DNA from: Rhodobacteraceae bacterium UBA6796
GTDB lineage: Bacteria > Pseudomonadota > Alphaproteobacteria > Rhodobacterales > Rhodobacteraceae
Assembly (NCBI GenBank): GCA_002452815.1
Contig: DKFM01000012.1
Span: 1 to 64,000, forward strand
DNA: 64,000 nt
Direction of reading: 5' to 3'
The notes under the pieces are model-generated. The model had not been told where the DNA came from and did not search any database. It worked only from the letters and a program-made list of their open reading frames with translations. Below are positions 25,647 through 34,199 of this stretch, in pieces (within the stretch, counting starts at the first letter, position 1; every line of letters starts with the position of its first letter). A program made the translations under genes and the position numbers.

Positions 25647-26809
25647 TGTGCTGCCATGGCGGGCATCGCAGCAGGCATCGGGGCCGCGCCAAAGCCATAG
25701 ACCTGCCGCCCCGCAACCCAGGTGGCCGCGACCGACAAGGCAGCGCCCGTGCCGCGCACGCGGATCAGGTCGGCGCGCAGGCCGGGCGCGATGGTGCCCC
25801 GGTCCGCCAGCCCGGCGGCGCGTGCCGGACCCCCTGCCATCAGCGCTATGGCGTGTGGCCAGTCCATGCCCAGATCGCCTGTCAACACGCCCAAGGCAGG
25901 CAACATGGCTTGCGGTGCGTAGTCGGAACACAGCGCCCCCGCGACGCCTGCCGCAATCGCGTCGCGCGCCGACAGCGCGCCCGATTGCGAGCGCCCGCGC
26001 AGCACATTGGGCGCGCCAAACAGCGTGACCAGTCCCGCGTTGCAACCTGCATGCGCGGTGTCCATGTCCAGCGGAAACTCGCTGATCGTGGCCCCCAGCG
26101 CGGCCATGAAACCCACGCGCTCGGCGCCCTCGTCATCATGGCCTGCCAGCGCCACATTGTGCCCGCGCGCAAGTGCGGCCAGCCGGGTCATGCGGTCGGC
26201 GACATGCGCGGCTTCGGCCTCTTTTGCGCTGATCTTTTCGGCGATTTCGCTCGCTGTCTGCGCATAAACGCGCGACAGATACGCGCCGTAAGCGGCGGCA
26301 TCCTTGAACTGGCCTTGGCCCGGCGTGTGGTCCATGAAGGACAAAAGTGCGGCCACGCCTTCGTGCAAAAGCCGCGTCACCCGTGCCTCAGACCCGGCAT
26401 CAGTCACCTCATAGCGGATGTGCACGCGATGATCGACCGCGCCTTTAAGCCCATGCAGCGCGCGGGCCAGGGTTTCTGCGAAATCGACATCGCGCACGCC
26501 CAATTCGCCCTCGGCAAAGCTGATGCCGTGATAGGCGGTGGTGATGCCCGCCGCTGCCATGCGCCGGTCGATGGCATCGAGTGCCACCGGCAGCGGGAAA
26601 AAGGCGTTGGGGCGGGGTTCCACCTCTTTCTCGATCGCATCGCCGTGCAGGTCGATCAGGCCGGGCAGGATCAGGTCGCCCTGCATATCCACCTCGACCC
26701 CGCGCACCGGCGCATCCAGCGCGGCGATCTGGCCATCCTCGATGGTCAGCGCGCCGTGGTGCAGGCCGTCTGCCGTGACGATCCGGGCATTGGTCAGGGT
26801 CAGGGTCAT
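25643..26809 (-). CDS. phnM: Alpha-D-ribose 1-methylphosphonate 5-triphosphate diphosphatase PhnM
   Basis: 388-aa amidohydrolase-superfamily enzyme that removes pyrophosphate from ribose 1-phosphonate 5-triphosphate before C-P cleavage. Seen: DLILPGLIDLHGDAIEKEVEPRP split around residues 45-68, with the metal-binding DLHGD in place of the usual HxH, AGHDDEGAERV, and a C-terminal CSDYAPQAMLP segment with the active-site Asp. The GPARAAGLADRGTIAPGLRAD end is typical of PhnM. Overlaps phnL and phnN by 4 bp each. Confidence 0.95.
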   Translation of the reverse strand: MTLTLTNARIVTADGLHHGALTIEDGQIAALDAPVRGVEVDMQGDLILPGLIDLHGDAIEKEVEPRPNAFFPLPVALDAIDRRMAAAGITTAYHGISFAEGELGVRDVDFAETLARALHGLKGAVDHRVHIRYEVTDAGSEARVTRLLHEGVAALLSFMDHTPGQGQFKDAAAYGAYLSRVYAQTASEIAEKISAKEAEAAHVADRMTRLAALARGHNVALAGHDDEGAERVGFMAALGATISEFPLDMDTAHAGCNAGLVTLFGAPNVLRGRSQSGALSARDAIAAGVAGALCSDYAPQAMLPALGVLTGDLGMDWPHAIALMAGGPARAAGLADRGTIAPGLRADLIRVRGTGAALSVAATWVAGRQVYGFGAAPMPAAMPAMAAQ

Positions 26810-27516
26810 TCCGCTGCCTCCGCGAACGCCTTGCGGGTGACGGTGATCTTTTGATCGGCCAGCCGCTCGACAATCTCCATATCGTGGAAAATCGCCACCA
26901 TCGCCGTGCCCTGCGCCTTGGCGCGCTCGATCATGGCGCAGACCTTTTCGCGGCTGAGCGGGTCCAGGCTGGCCGTGGGTTCATCCAGCAGCATCAGGCG
27001 GCCCCCTTGGGCAAAGCTGCGCGCGATGTTCACGCGCTGGCGTTCACCGCCCGAAAAGGTGGCGGGTGTCGCATCCCAAAGCTGTTTGGGAATGGCCAGA
27101 GCGTCGAGCATCTCGGCGGCCACCTCATGCGCCTCTGCCCGCGCCACGCCCTGCTGCAACAGCGGGCGCGCCACCACGTCAAGCGTGGTCAGGCGCGGCA
27201 GGCAATGCAGGAATTGCGTGACAAAGCCGATCTCACTGCGGCGCAGCGCGGTGATCTGGGTTTCCGGCGCATGCGCCAGATCGACCACATCGCCCGCCGC
27301 CGTGGTATAGTTCACCACACCTTCAGACGGCACATAGCTGCGATAGATCGCCTTGAGCAGCGAGGATTTCCCCGCCCCCGAAGGCCCCACAAGTGCGGCC
27401 AACTCGCCCGCCCGCAGATCAAAGGAAATGCCCACGGCGGCAGGGATATGCTTGGCCCGGTCATGCAGGTAGAAACCCTTGCCCAGGCCCTTTACGGAAA
27501 GAATAAAATCGCTCAT
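26806..27516 (-). CDS. phnL: C-P lyase complex ATPase PhnL
   Basis: 236-aa ABC-type ATPase that works with PhnGHIJK on the phosphonate, not a transporter. Motifs: Walker A VGPSGAGKSSLLKAI (about 43-57), Q-loop FVTQFLHCLPR, signature FSGGERQRVNIAR, Walker [13 protein letters not shown] and the H-loop AIFHDMEI. The start at MSDFILSVKGLGKGF (27516) is placed where the family begins; the longer open frame upstream crosses into the gap with phnK. The QFLHCLPR segment and lack of a membrane partner support PhnL over a general ABC ATPase. It lies 7 bp behind phnK. Confidence 0.94.
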   Translation of the reverse strand: MSDFILSVKGLGKGFYLHDRAKHIPAAVGISFDLRAGELAALVGPSGAGKSSLLKAIYRSYVPSEGVVNYTTAAGDVVDLAHAPETQITALRRSEIGFVTQFLHCLPRLTTLDVVARPLLQQGVARAEAHEVAAEMLDALAIPKQLWDATPATFSGGERQRVNIARSFAQGGRLMLLDEPTASLDPLSREKVCAMIERAKAQGTAMVAIFHDMEIVERLADQKITVTRKAFAEAAE

Positions 27517-27523
27517 CGGACCC

Positions 27524-28354
27524 TCACAAGGCGCTGGAGACAAGTTGTTGCGTATAGGCGGCCTGCGGATCCTCAAGGATCTGGTCGGTCAGCCCGGATT
27601 CGATGATGCGGCCGTATTTCATCACGATGGTGCGGGTGGTCAGATGGCGCACCACGCCCAGATCATGCGTGACAACCAGCATCGAGACGCCGGATTCCTC
27701 TTGCAATTCCATGATCAGATCGAGGATGCGCGCCTGCACCGACAGGTCGAGGCCCGTCGTCACCTCATCGAGGAACAGCAGCGGCGCGCCGGTCGAGAGC
27801 GCGCGCGCGATCTGCACCCGCTGCTGCATGCCGCCCGAGAAATTGCGCGGCAGTTCGTCCATGCGCGCGGGCGGCACCTCGGTCCGGGCCAGCAGCGCGC
27901 GGGCCTTTTCGCGGATCACGCCATAGCGCAATTCGTCCGACATCAAGAGCCGCTCGGCAATGTTGCCGCCGGCGGAAATGTCGAAATTCAGCCCCAGCGA
28001 CGGGTTTTGATAGACCATTCCCATCGCGGTATCGCGCAGGCGGCGTTGCTGTGCCTCGTTCAGCGAAAACAGGTCATGCGACTGCCCGTCCAGATCATAG
28101 GTCGCGCGGCCCGATGTGGGCTGGTCATCGAAATAGAGCATCTTCACAAGGCTGGATTTGCCCGAACCGGACTCGCCCATGATGCCCAGAACCTCGCCCC
28201 GGTGCAGCTGGAAGGACGCATCGGCCACGGCCACCACCGACCCGCAATGCGGGCAGATATTGGTGTCATGCTCTGGCCCGGTCGACGTGAGGCAGCGGTC
28301 GCAGCCCTTGCCATGGATGCGGGTCAGGTGTTCGACATTCAGGATCGGGGTCAT
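27524..28354 (-). CDS. phnK: C-P lyase complex ATPase PhnK with zinc-ribbon-like insertion
   Basis: 276-aa ABC-type ATPase that binds the PhnGHIJ core. Walker A MGESGSGKSSLVKML, Q-loop VYQNPSLGLNF, signature FSGGMQQRVQIARAL, Walker B LLFLDEVTTGLD and the H-loop VTHDLGV are present; E. coli PhnK also has GESGSGK and SGGMQQR. Unlike the E. coli protein, residues about 17-40 contain two cysteine pairs, GCDRC and ICPHCGS, inserted between the first strand and Walker A, resembling a zinc ribbon. The start at MTPILNVEHL overlaps the phnJ stop (ATGA). Confidence 0.94.
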   Translation of the reverse strand: MTPILNVEHLTRIHGKGCDRCLTSTGPEHDTNICPHCGSVVAVADASFQLHRGEVLGIMGESGSGKSSLVKMLYFDDQPTSGRATYDLDGQSHDLFSLNEAQQRRLRDTAMGMVYQNPSLGLNFDISAGGNIAERLLMSDELRYGVIREKARALLARTEVPPARMDELPRNFSGGMQQRVQIARALSTGAPLLFLDEVTTGLDLSVQARILDLIMELQEESGVSMLVVTHDLGVVRHLTTRTIVMKYGRIIESGLTDQILEDPQAAYTQQLVSSAL

Positions 28355-29250
28355 TCTGCGGCCTCCTGCTGCATAAGGCGGCTGTCGCAATAGGCGGCAT
28401 CCGAACATTGGAAGACGCGGTTGCCGTCCTCATCAGGGAATTCGTCCAGAAAGCTGTCGGTCGCCCCACAGCGGCGGCAGCAATGGCGCTTGCCGGTTTT
28501 GCGGTCGATGAATTCCTCGACCGTAAAGGGCACATCGGCAAAGGTGATCGGGATCGCGTCGGTGTGGGGCGGCACCGCATAGATGCGCTTTTCACGCCCC
28601 GCGCCGAAAAGATACAGGCAATCGGCCTGATGCAGTTTCGGCACGTCATAGCGCGGGATCGGTGACGGGTCGATGATGTAATGCCCGTTGATCCGCGTCG
28701 GATAGCGGTGCGAGATCGTGATCTCGTCAAAGGCCACCATATCCTCATAAAGCTTGACCCAAAGCCGCGCGTAATCGGCGCGCCCATGCATCCGGCGGCG
28801 TGTGGCGGCGTTGGGTTCGACCAGCACCAGCGGGTCGGGGTAGGGCACCTGAAACACAAGGATCTGATCGTTGCGCAGCGGCAGTTCCGGGATGCGGTGG
28901 CGGGTCTGGATGACGCTGGCCGCTTCGGTCAGGGTGGTGCCGCTGACGCCGGGGCAGGTCAGCGAGAAGAACGCCCGGATATTGGCGGCGTTCACGCTGT
29001 CATCGGCGCCCTGGTCAATGACCTTGACGCAATCGCGCGGCCCGAGCAGCGCCAGCGTCACCTGCATCCCGCCAGTGCCAAAGCCGCGTGCAATCGGCAT
29101 TTCGCGGCTGGCATAGGGCACCTGATGGCCCGGAATGCAGACCGCCTTGAAGATCGAGCGGCGCAGCTCGCGCTTGGCGTCCTCGTCCAGAAAGGCAAAG
29201 CCATATTCGGCCCCCTCGTGGCCTTGGGCCATTGTGTCAGTTGGAAACAT
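28351..29250 (-). CDS. phnJ: Alpha-D-ribose 1-methylphosphonate 5-phosphate C-P lyase PhnJ
   Basis: 299-aa radical-SAM enzyme that breaks the C-P bond, giving an alkane and the 1,2-cyclic phosphate. All catalytic features are present: the glycyl-radical glycine in CIPGHQVPYASRE (Gly41, equal to E. coli Gly32) and the C-terminal cysteine set CRRCG (Cys258, Cys261), QCSDAAYC (Cys282, Cys288), equivalent to E. coli Cys241, 244, 266 and 272. KVIDQGADDSVNA and FGAGREKRIYAVPP are conserved. Start at 29250, MFPTDTMAQGHEGAEYGFAFLD, 14 bp inside phnI; frames further upstream are shadows. It serves as the in-window reference for the altered PhnJ2. Confidence 0.96.
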   Translation of the reverse strand: MFPTDTMAQGHEGAEYGFAFLDEDAKRELRRSIFKAVCIPGHQVPYASREMPIARGFGTGGMQVTLALLGPRDCVKVIDQGADDSVNAANIRAFFSLTCPGVSGTTLTEAASVIQTRHRIPELPLRNDQILVFQVPYPDPLVLVEPNAATRRRMHGRADYARLWVKLYEDMVAFDEITISHRYPTRINGHYIIDPSPIPRYDVPKLHQADCLYLFGAGREKRIYAVPPHTDAIPITFADVPFTVEEFIDRKTGKRHCCRRCGATDSFLDEFPDEDGNRVFQCSDAAYCDSRLMQQEAAE

Positions 29251-30343
29251 GGCTTGGCTCCTCGGCTTTGCCGCGTGCCGCGCGCAGGCGGTCCATATCG
29301 GCTTGGAAAGTGACGTAATGGGGCATCTTGTAATGGGTGCAGAACCCCATGCTTTCGATCCCGTCCACATGCAGCAGCACGAATTCGGGGTCTTCGGACG
29401 GATTGTTGATCCGGCCGTTTTGCGCCGCCACGGATATGGCGCGGTCCAGCACGGCCATGGCAATCGCCTTGACCTCGTTATGGCCGAAACAGGCGCCATA
29501 GCCCAAGGTAAAGACCGGCGCGCCCTCATCCGTTTTCTCGAACATGGCGACGATTTCGCATTCGGTGACCTGCACCTCGCCAATCTCGACCGGCTTGCCA
29601 GTGACCGGATGCGGCACCGTGACCGGCAGATAGCCCACGCGCAATTCGCCCACAGTGGGGTGCACGTCGCCATAGCCGCGCATGTTGGAATAGGCCAGCG
29701 CCAGCAGCCCGCCGGTCTCACCACGCGCCATGGTCGCCAGCTGCGCCGAGCGCGGCACGGGAAAGATCAGCGGCGTGCGGGTGATGTCGAACGGCGGCGT
29801 GTCGTCCTCTGCAAGGGGCGGCAGCAGGCCTTCGTCGCGCAGGGTATCGAGCACCTTGGGAAAGGTGGTCGGGCGGGTGCCTTCGGGGCGGTTGCCGAAC
29901 CAGTCGCGAGTGATCTCGTCGAAGGTTTCCGCACCTTCATCCATCAGCTCGAACCGAAACAGGCGGTGCAGGTAATCGGGCGTGGCCCCCAGCATCTGAC
30001 CGCCGGGAATATCCTTGAACGCGGCCGAGACGCGGCGCGTGACCCGCATACCGCGCGTATCATGCGGTGCGGTTTCGCCCAGGCGCGGCTTGGTCGAGCG
30101 ATAGGCGCGCAGGAAAAACGCCGCCTCCAGACTGTCGCCAAGGCTCTGTTTCAGCGCAAGCGCGGCCAGACGCGGATGGTAAAGCCCGCCTTCGGACATC
30201 ACCTTGGTATGCAACAGCGGCATCTGGCGTTCGATCTGGTCCAGTTCGATCGGGTCGCCCGCGCCCATCGTGCGCAGCGCGTCCATGATGCGGGCGGAAC
30301 CGGCAATCGCCTCTTCCCCGCCGCGAATGGCAACATAGGCCAT
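29237..30343 (-). CDS. phnI: C-P lyase core subunit PhnI (nucleosidase component)
   Basis: 368-aa core subunit. With PhnG, PhnH and PhnL it replaces the adenine of ATP by phosphonate, yielding ribose 1-phosphonate 5-triphosphate. Seen: MAYVAIRGGEEAIA at the start, ISAAFKDIPGGQMLG-type block, PRSAQLATMARGETGGLLAL, GYGACFGHNEVKAIAMA, and the histidine pair in FCTHYKMPHYVTFQ, which corresponds to the conserved metal-ligand histidines near the C-terminus of E. coli PhnI. Three bases separate it from phnH. Confidence 0.95.
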   Translation of the reverse strand: MAYVAIRGGEEAIAGSARIMDALRTMGAGDPIELDQIERQMPLLHTKVMSEGGLYHPRLAALALKQSLGDSLEAAFFLRAYRSTKPRLGETAPHDTRGMRVTRRVSAAFKDIPGGQMLGATPDYLHRLFRFELMDEGAETFDEITRDWFGNRPEGTRPTTFPKVLDTLRDEGLLPPLAEDDTPPFDITRTPLIFPVPRSAQLATMARGETGGLLALAYSNMRGYGDVHPTVGELRVGYLPVTVPHPVTGKPVEIGEVQVTECEIVAMFEKTDEGAPVFTLGYGACFGHNEVKAIAMAVLDRAISVAAQNGRINNPSEDPEFVLLHVDGIESMGFCTHYKMPHYVTFQADMDRLRAARGKAEEPSHVSN

Positions 30344-30346
30344 GGT

Positions 30347-30904
30347 TCAGCCCTCCGTAATCTTGGTTGTGCGCGGCAGGATCGCCACGCTTGTGTCATC
30401 GGCCAGCACCATGTCGCAGCCCATCGGGAAATCGGCGCACCAGCGCGCGCGGGCGGTCAGCCAGTCGGGCGCAAGGCCCGTAACATGCAGGCTGGTGGTG
30501 GTCTTGATGCCGGGGCCGGTCAGGATCAGCGGCTGGCCTTCGGTCAGGCTGGCGACCTTCACGATCAGTGTGGCCCCGCCTTCGGGCGCATCAAGTGTGC
30601 CAAGCCGGGGCTGGAAGGTCGGCGCATCAGACCCCTGCGCCAGAATAAACGCCGCCTGATCCGCCGGGGCGCGCGCCACGTCCAGAAAGCGCCAGTCGGC
30701 ATCGGTCAGAGTGCCGGTCAGGTCGGCCAGCGTTTGGGTGTTGTCGCAAAACGTGGCCAGCGCGCCCAACGCGGCATGGGCGCCGCCCAGATGCGGCGAA
30801 AGGTCCGCGCCTTGGCCGGGGCGGGCGGTCGCGTCCAGGATCAGGCGAAACAGCGCCTGATGGTTCTCGGGCCGCCAGAGGGCGGGCAGGTCGATCACGC
30901 TCAT
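30347..30904 (-). CDS. phnH: C-P lyase core subunit PhnH
   Basis: 185-aa subunit of the PhnGHIJ core, a PLP-transferase-like fold without catalytic residues. Recognised from the LILDATARPGQ motif at about 21-31 (present as FR-x-x-x-D-A-x-A-R-PG in the family), LGTLDAPEGGATLIVKV and LILTGPGIKTTTSLHV (about 127-142), and the WCADFPMGCDMVLAD end that precedes the ILPRTTKI terminus. It overlaps phnG by 4 bp, consistent with stoichiometric production of core subunits. Confidence 0.94.
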   Translation of the reverse strand: MSVIDLPALWRPENHQALFRLILDATARPGQGADLSPHLGGAHAALGALATFCDNTQTLADLTGTLTDADWRFLDVARAPADQAAFILAQGSDAPTFQPRLGTLDAPEGGATLIVKVASLTEGQPLILTGPGIKTTTSLHVTGLAPDWLTARARWCADFPMGCDMVLADDTSVAILPRTTKITEG

Positions 30905-31353
30905 GCGTCATCCTCCGACAAGAGTTGAAAATCAACGCGGGTGCGGTCGAGCACCAGCGCGCGGTCGGCCTCGGTCCGGGCACGGGCGGCTTGCCCTGCA
31001 CTGATCAGCGCCTCGATCTCGGGGGCCTCGCGCCAACCAGCGGCCAGCGCGGCATCCAGCACGGCGATTTGTGTCGCACGAGCCAGATCATCCGACATCA
31101 GAACCGCACCGCCTTCGGCCACCTGCGCGCCGTCCATCAGCCGCAGATGCACCCGCGCCACGGGGATTTCGCCTAAGTGAAACGGGCTGCCCGCCACGCT
31201 GTCGCGCATTTGCAGCAGCATCAGCCCTTCGCGCGGGGGGGCCATCGCCTCGACCTTGGCGCGTGCGGTGATCCGCCCGGCCAAGGCCGTGACGGCGGCG
31301 GGGTCAGCGGCGGCAAGGGCCGAGCCCCAGTGTTCTCGTTCTGTGTGTGTCAT
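30901..31353 (-). CDS. phnG: C-P lyase core subunit PhnG
   Basis: 150-aa core subunit. The diagnostic stretch is LMLLQMRDSVAGSPFHLGEIPV (about 44-65, here seen as MRDSVAGSPFHLGE), with LARATQIAVLDAALAAG toward the C-terminus. Start set at the ATG 31353 (MTHTERE); a TTG four codons upstream is also open, but the ATG sits 4 bp behind the phnE stop and fits the family start. It is the first gene of the C-P lyase core part of the operon, directly behind the transporter genes. Confidence 0.93.
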   Translation of the reverse strand: MTHTEREHWGSALAAADPAAVTALAGRITARAKVEAMAPPREGLMLLQMRDSVAGSPFHLGEIPVARVHLRLMDGAQVAEGGAVLMSDDLARATQIAVLDAALAAGWREAPEIEALISAGQAARARTEADRALVLDRTRVDFQLLSEDDA

Positions 31354-31357
31354 TGTC

Positions 31358-32392
31358 CTATCCAATCAATCTTGCGCGCAGCTTTGCCGCGACTTGATCC
31401 AGCACGAACACGGTCAGAAAGATCACCAGAAGGATCGTACCGACATGGCCGAATTCGAACGTGTCATAGCGGCCCTTGAGTTCCTGCCCGATGCCGCCGG
31501 CCCCCACGAGGCCGATGACCGCCGCCATCCGCACGTTGCGGTCCAGAATATACAGCGTATAGGCCACATAGGACGGGGCCACCTGCGGCAGGACGGCAGC
31601 GCGCAGCACGCGCAGCTTGCCCGCCCCAAGGGCGGTCAGGGCCTCTTGCGGTTTGCGGTCGGCGCCTTCGATATCCTCGGCATAGAATTTGCCCAGAAAG
31701 CCCGCGCCATGCAGCCCCAGCGCCAGATAGCCCGCAATCGCGCCAAAGCCGAAGCCCAGCACAAGGAACATGGCGATAATCAGTTCCGGCATGGCGCGCA
31801 GAAAGCTGACGATGCCGCGACTGGCGGAATAGGCGAAACGGTTGGGCGTGTAGTTGCGCGCGCCGAAAAACGCGAGCGGGATCGACAGGATCACCGAAAT
31901 GATCGTGGCCCAGATCGCCATTTCAAATGTCTCGACCATCTTGCCCAACACGTTCAGCAGATAGCCGAAGGGATGGACCAGATATTCCTTCACATCGACG
32001 CGCGGTTCGGCCTGCAAGGTCGCCGCGTTCATGTGAAAGGTCGTGACCTCGACCAGTTCGATCCGGGTGAACATCGGCAGGTTGTCGCGGTCAATGTCGG
32101 GCAGCCGGGCCAGTTCGCGCCGGTCCTCGATCACAAAAGGGAAAAGCTGACCGAACATCCGGCCCAGACCTTTGCCGACCTGGCTTTCCTCTTGCAACCC
32201 GACGCTGGCCAGCACAGCCTCGCCGGTCAGGCCGATCATCTTGCCCACTTCCATGCGCTGGCCCGACCAGATCAGCGCCAGCGCGATCAGCAGCACCGCC
32301 AGCGCCGCGCGCCAGTCATAGGGGGCGGGCAGGTGCCAATCTGCGACCCGCTTGGCGGGGTGTCCGCCCATTTCCAACTCGGCCTCACGCAT
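31358..32392 (-). CDS. phnE: Phosphonate ABC transporter permease PhnE
   Basis: 344-aa inner-membrane permease. One hydrophobic segment near the N-terminus (ALAVLLIALALIWSG) precedes a roughly 90-residue region likely on the periplasmic side, then four to five segments, with the EAA-type loop EALTALGAGKLRVLRAAVLP (about 248-267) and GLVGAGGIGQELKGRYDTFEF, typical of PhnE. It is longer than E. coli PhnE because of the N-terminal extension. A single permease gene is present here, so a homodimer is expected, fed by PhnD and driven by PhnC. Confidence 0.94.
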   Translation of the reverse strand: MREAELEMGGHPAKRVADWHLPAPYDWRAALAVLLIALALIWSGQRMEVGKMIGLTGEAVLASVGLQEESQVGKGLGRMFGQLFPFVIEDRRELARLPDIDRDNLPMFTRIELVEVTTFHMNAATLQAEPRVDVKEYLVHPFGYLLNVLGKMVETFEMAIWATIISVILSIPLAFFGARNYTPNRFAYSASRGIVSFLRAMPELIIAMFLVLGFGFGAIAGYLALGLHGAGFLGKFYAEDIEGADRKPQEALTALGAGKLRVLRAAVLPQVAPSYVAYTLYILDRNVRMAAVIGLVGAGGIGQELKGRYDTFEFGHVGTILLVIFLTVFVLDQVAAKLRARLIG

Positions 32393-33218
32393 GGAGGGCC
32401 TCCTTTCGGGGTTGCGCCTGTGCAGGGGGTGTCAGACCCTCATAAAGCGCGGCTTCGGCGCGGGCGTCGAACAGATGCGGCGGGCCGTCGAACACGACGC
32501 GGCCCTTGCGCATCCCGATGATACGGTCGGCAAATTCGCGGGCCAGATCTGTCTGGTGCAGGCTGCACATCACGGTCGCGCCTTGTTCGCGCCCGGCTTC
32601 GCGCAACAGGCCCAGAACCTCGCGGCTGATGGCGGGGTCAAGGCTGGCGACGGGTTCATCCGCCAGGATCACCTCGGGCCGCAGCAAAAAGGCGCGGGCA
32701 ATGCCGACGCGCTGTTGCTGGCCACCCGACAGGGCCACGGCGCGGCGCGGCAGGTGGATTTCATCCAGACCCACACGGGCGACAACCTCGCAGGCGCGCG
32801 CCCGCAACTCGGCGGGATACCAGCCCAGCATGACGCGCCAGAACGGCACCTCGGCCACGGCACCGGCCAGCACATTGGCCGACACGCTGGCGCGTTCGGT
32901 CAGGTTGAACAACTGGTGCACCATCGCCACCTTGCGCCGGATGGCGCGCAGGTTTGCCGCACTCATCGGCAGATCGCCCAGCGTCATCTGGCCAGAGCTC
33001 AGGCTGGTCAGGCCGTTGACCACGCGCAAGAGCGTGGATTTGCCCGACCCGGATGGCCCCAGCACGACGCAGAACTGGCCGCGCGGCACATCGGCCGACA
33101 CACCATCCAGCGCCGCCACACCATCGGGATACACCTTGCGCAGGTCCCGGAAGGAAAGGTGCGGCTGCACCTGTCCTCCGATCGTCCGCGCGGCGTTCAG
33201 GATCGCGGTAGCCGACAT
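32385..33218 (-). CDS. phnC: Phosphonate ABC transporter ATPase PhnC
   Basis: 277-aa cytoplasmic ATPase of the phosphonate importer. Walker A LGPSGSGKSTLLRVVNGL (about 53-70), Q-loop MVHQLFNLTERAS, signature LSGGQQQRVGIARAF, Walker B VILADEPVASLDP and the H-loop CSLHQTDLAREFADR are all intact. PhnC is preferred over other ABC ATPases because of VVNGLTSLSSG, the NLTERASV segment and its place between phnD and phnE. Its ATG shares its A with the phnD stop codon (TAATG), so translation is coupled. Confidence 0.95.
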   Translation of the reverse strand: MSATAILNAARTIGGQVQPHLSFRDLRKVYPDGVAALDGVSADVPRGQFCVVLGPSGSGKSTLLRVVNGLTSLSSGQMTLGDLPMSAANLRAIRRKVAMVHQLFNLTERASVSANVLAGAVAEVPFWRVMLGWYPAELRARACEVVARVGLDEIHLPRRAVALSGGQQQRVGIARAFLLRPEVILADEPVASLDPAISREVLGLLREAGREQGATVMCSLHQTDLAREFADRIIGMRKGRVVFDGPPHLFDARAEAALYEGLTPPAQAQPRKEALHA

Positions 33219-34144
33219 TACTCTGCCGCCCGTGCCAGAATGGCCGCACGCACATCGCCGGACACCAGCGACAGCGTGACCAGCGCCGGGGCCAGCATGG
33301 TGTCGGTCACAGTGGCGTCGTAGCGGTCAACCTGCTTGCCGCCGTAACCACGGATCATTTCGGGGGCCACGCCGGGGGCTTCGTGCACGGTGTTGAACGC
33401 ATCGCGCAGCGCGGTTTTCACACCATCCGGCAGGCCGGTCGCCATGGCCAGCGGCGGGTTCGGGATCGGGTCTGACCGGCCGATGACGATGAATTGCGCG
33501 GGGTCCAGCAGGCCCTGATTGACCGCGCGTTCATAGCTGTCAAACGACGCGGCAGAGGCATCAACCATCCCTTCGGCCATCGCCTGAAGGCTGTTGGCAT
33601 GGCTGCCGGTCACGCGGATTTCGCTCAGGTCGGTGGCCGGGTCCAGATCGGCGGCCAGCAACATCGCCACGGGGTAAACGAAGGACGAGGTCGAGTTCGG
33701 ATCGCCGAATGCCATGGAATGACCGCGCAGATCGGCAACGCTGGTCAACCCGCTATCGGCGCGGGCGTAAATGCCGGAGTAATAGGTTGACGTGCCTTTC
33801 AGCACATCCACCGCCAGCAATTCGGCGCAGCCGCGCTGCTGCGCGGGCAGGTAAGAGGCCGCGCCGAACCAGGCAATATCGACCACATCGGCGCAAATCG
33901 CCTCGATCACGGCGGCATAGGACTGGCCCACCCGGATTTCGAAATTCAGGCCGGTGGATTGGGCCACCGCGTCAAACAGCGGCTTGAAATCGGCCTTTGT
34001 GCCGTCCTCGGTGCCGCCATCGGCGGGCACCAGCATCACGCGGTAGGGGTTGGCGGCAGAGCCGTCGGCTTGTTGCGCGATGGCAGCAGTGATAGTGATC
34101 GTGACCGCGGCTGTGGCCACGGCAAGGGTCTTGAGAAGGGACAT
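33218..34144 (-). CDS. phnD: Phosphonate-binding periplasmic protein PhnD
   Basis: 308-aa periplasmic receptor for phosphonates. An N-terminal signal peptide is visible (MSLLKTLAVATAAVTITITA, with a likely cut after AIA near residue 23). The mature part has YRVMLVPADGGTEDGTKADF, FEIRVGQSYAAVIEAICADVVDIAWFG split around residues 77-103, and SFDSYERAVNQG, which are PhnD features; substrate specificity cannot be read from the sequence. It follows phnF after 55 bp. Confidence 0.93.
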   Translation of the reverse strand: MSLLKTLAVATAAVTITITAAIAQQADGSAANPYRVMLVPADGGTEDGTKADFKPLFDAVAQSTGLNFEIRVGQSYAAVIEAICADVVDIAWFGAASYLPAQQRGCAELLAVDVLKGTSTYYSGIYARADSGLTSVADLRGHSMAFGDPNSTSSFVYPVAMLLAADLDPATDLSEIRVTGSHANSLQAMAEGMVDASAASFDSYERAVNQGLLDPAQFIVIGRSDPIPNPPLAMATGLPDGVKTALRDAFNTVHEAPGVAPEMIRGYGGKQVDRYDATVTDTMLAPALVTLSLVSGDVRAAILARAAE

Positions 34145-34199
34145 CGTGTCTTCCTTGATCTGCGTTGAATGACTGGGGAGTCAGGGTTGCAGCCGCACC

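Noticed and set aside
25571-26854. 427-codon plus-strand open frame opposite phnM and phnN
   Set aside because: Antisense shadow; phnM and phnN show intact motifs on the other strand.
34145-34199. Possible Pho box directly before phnD
   Set aside because: The TGAC/AGTC words there are not spaced by 11 bp, and the gap is only 55 bp; the better site lies before phnF.
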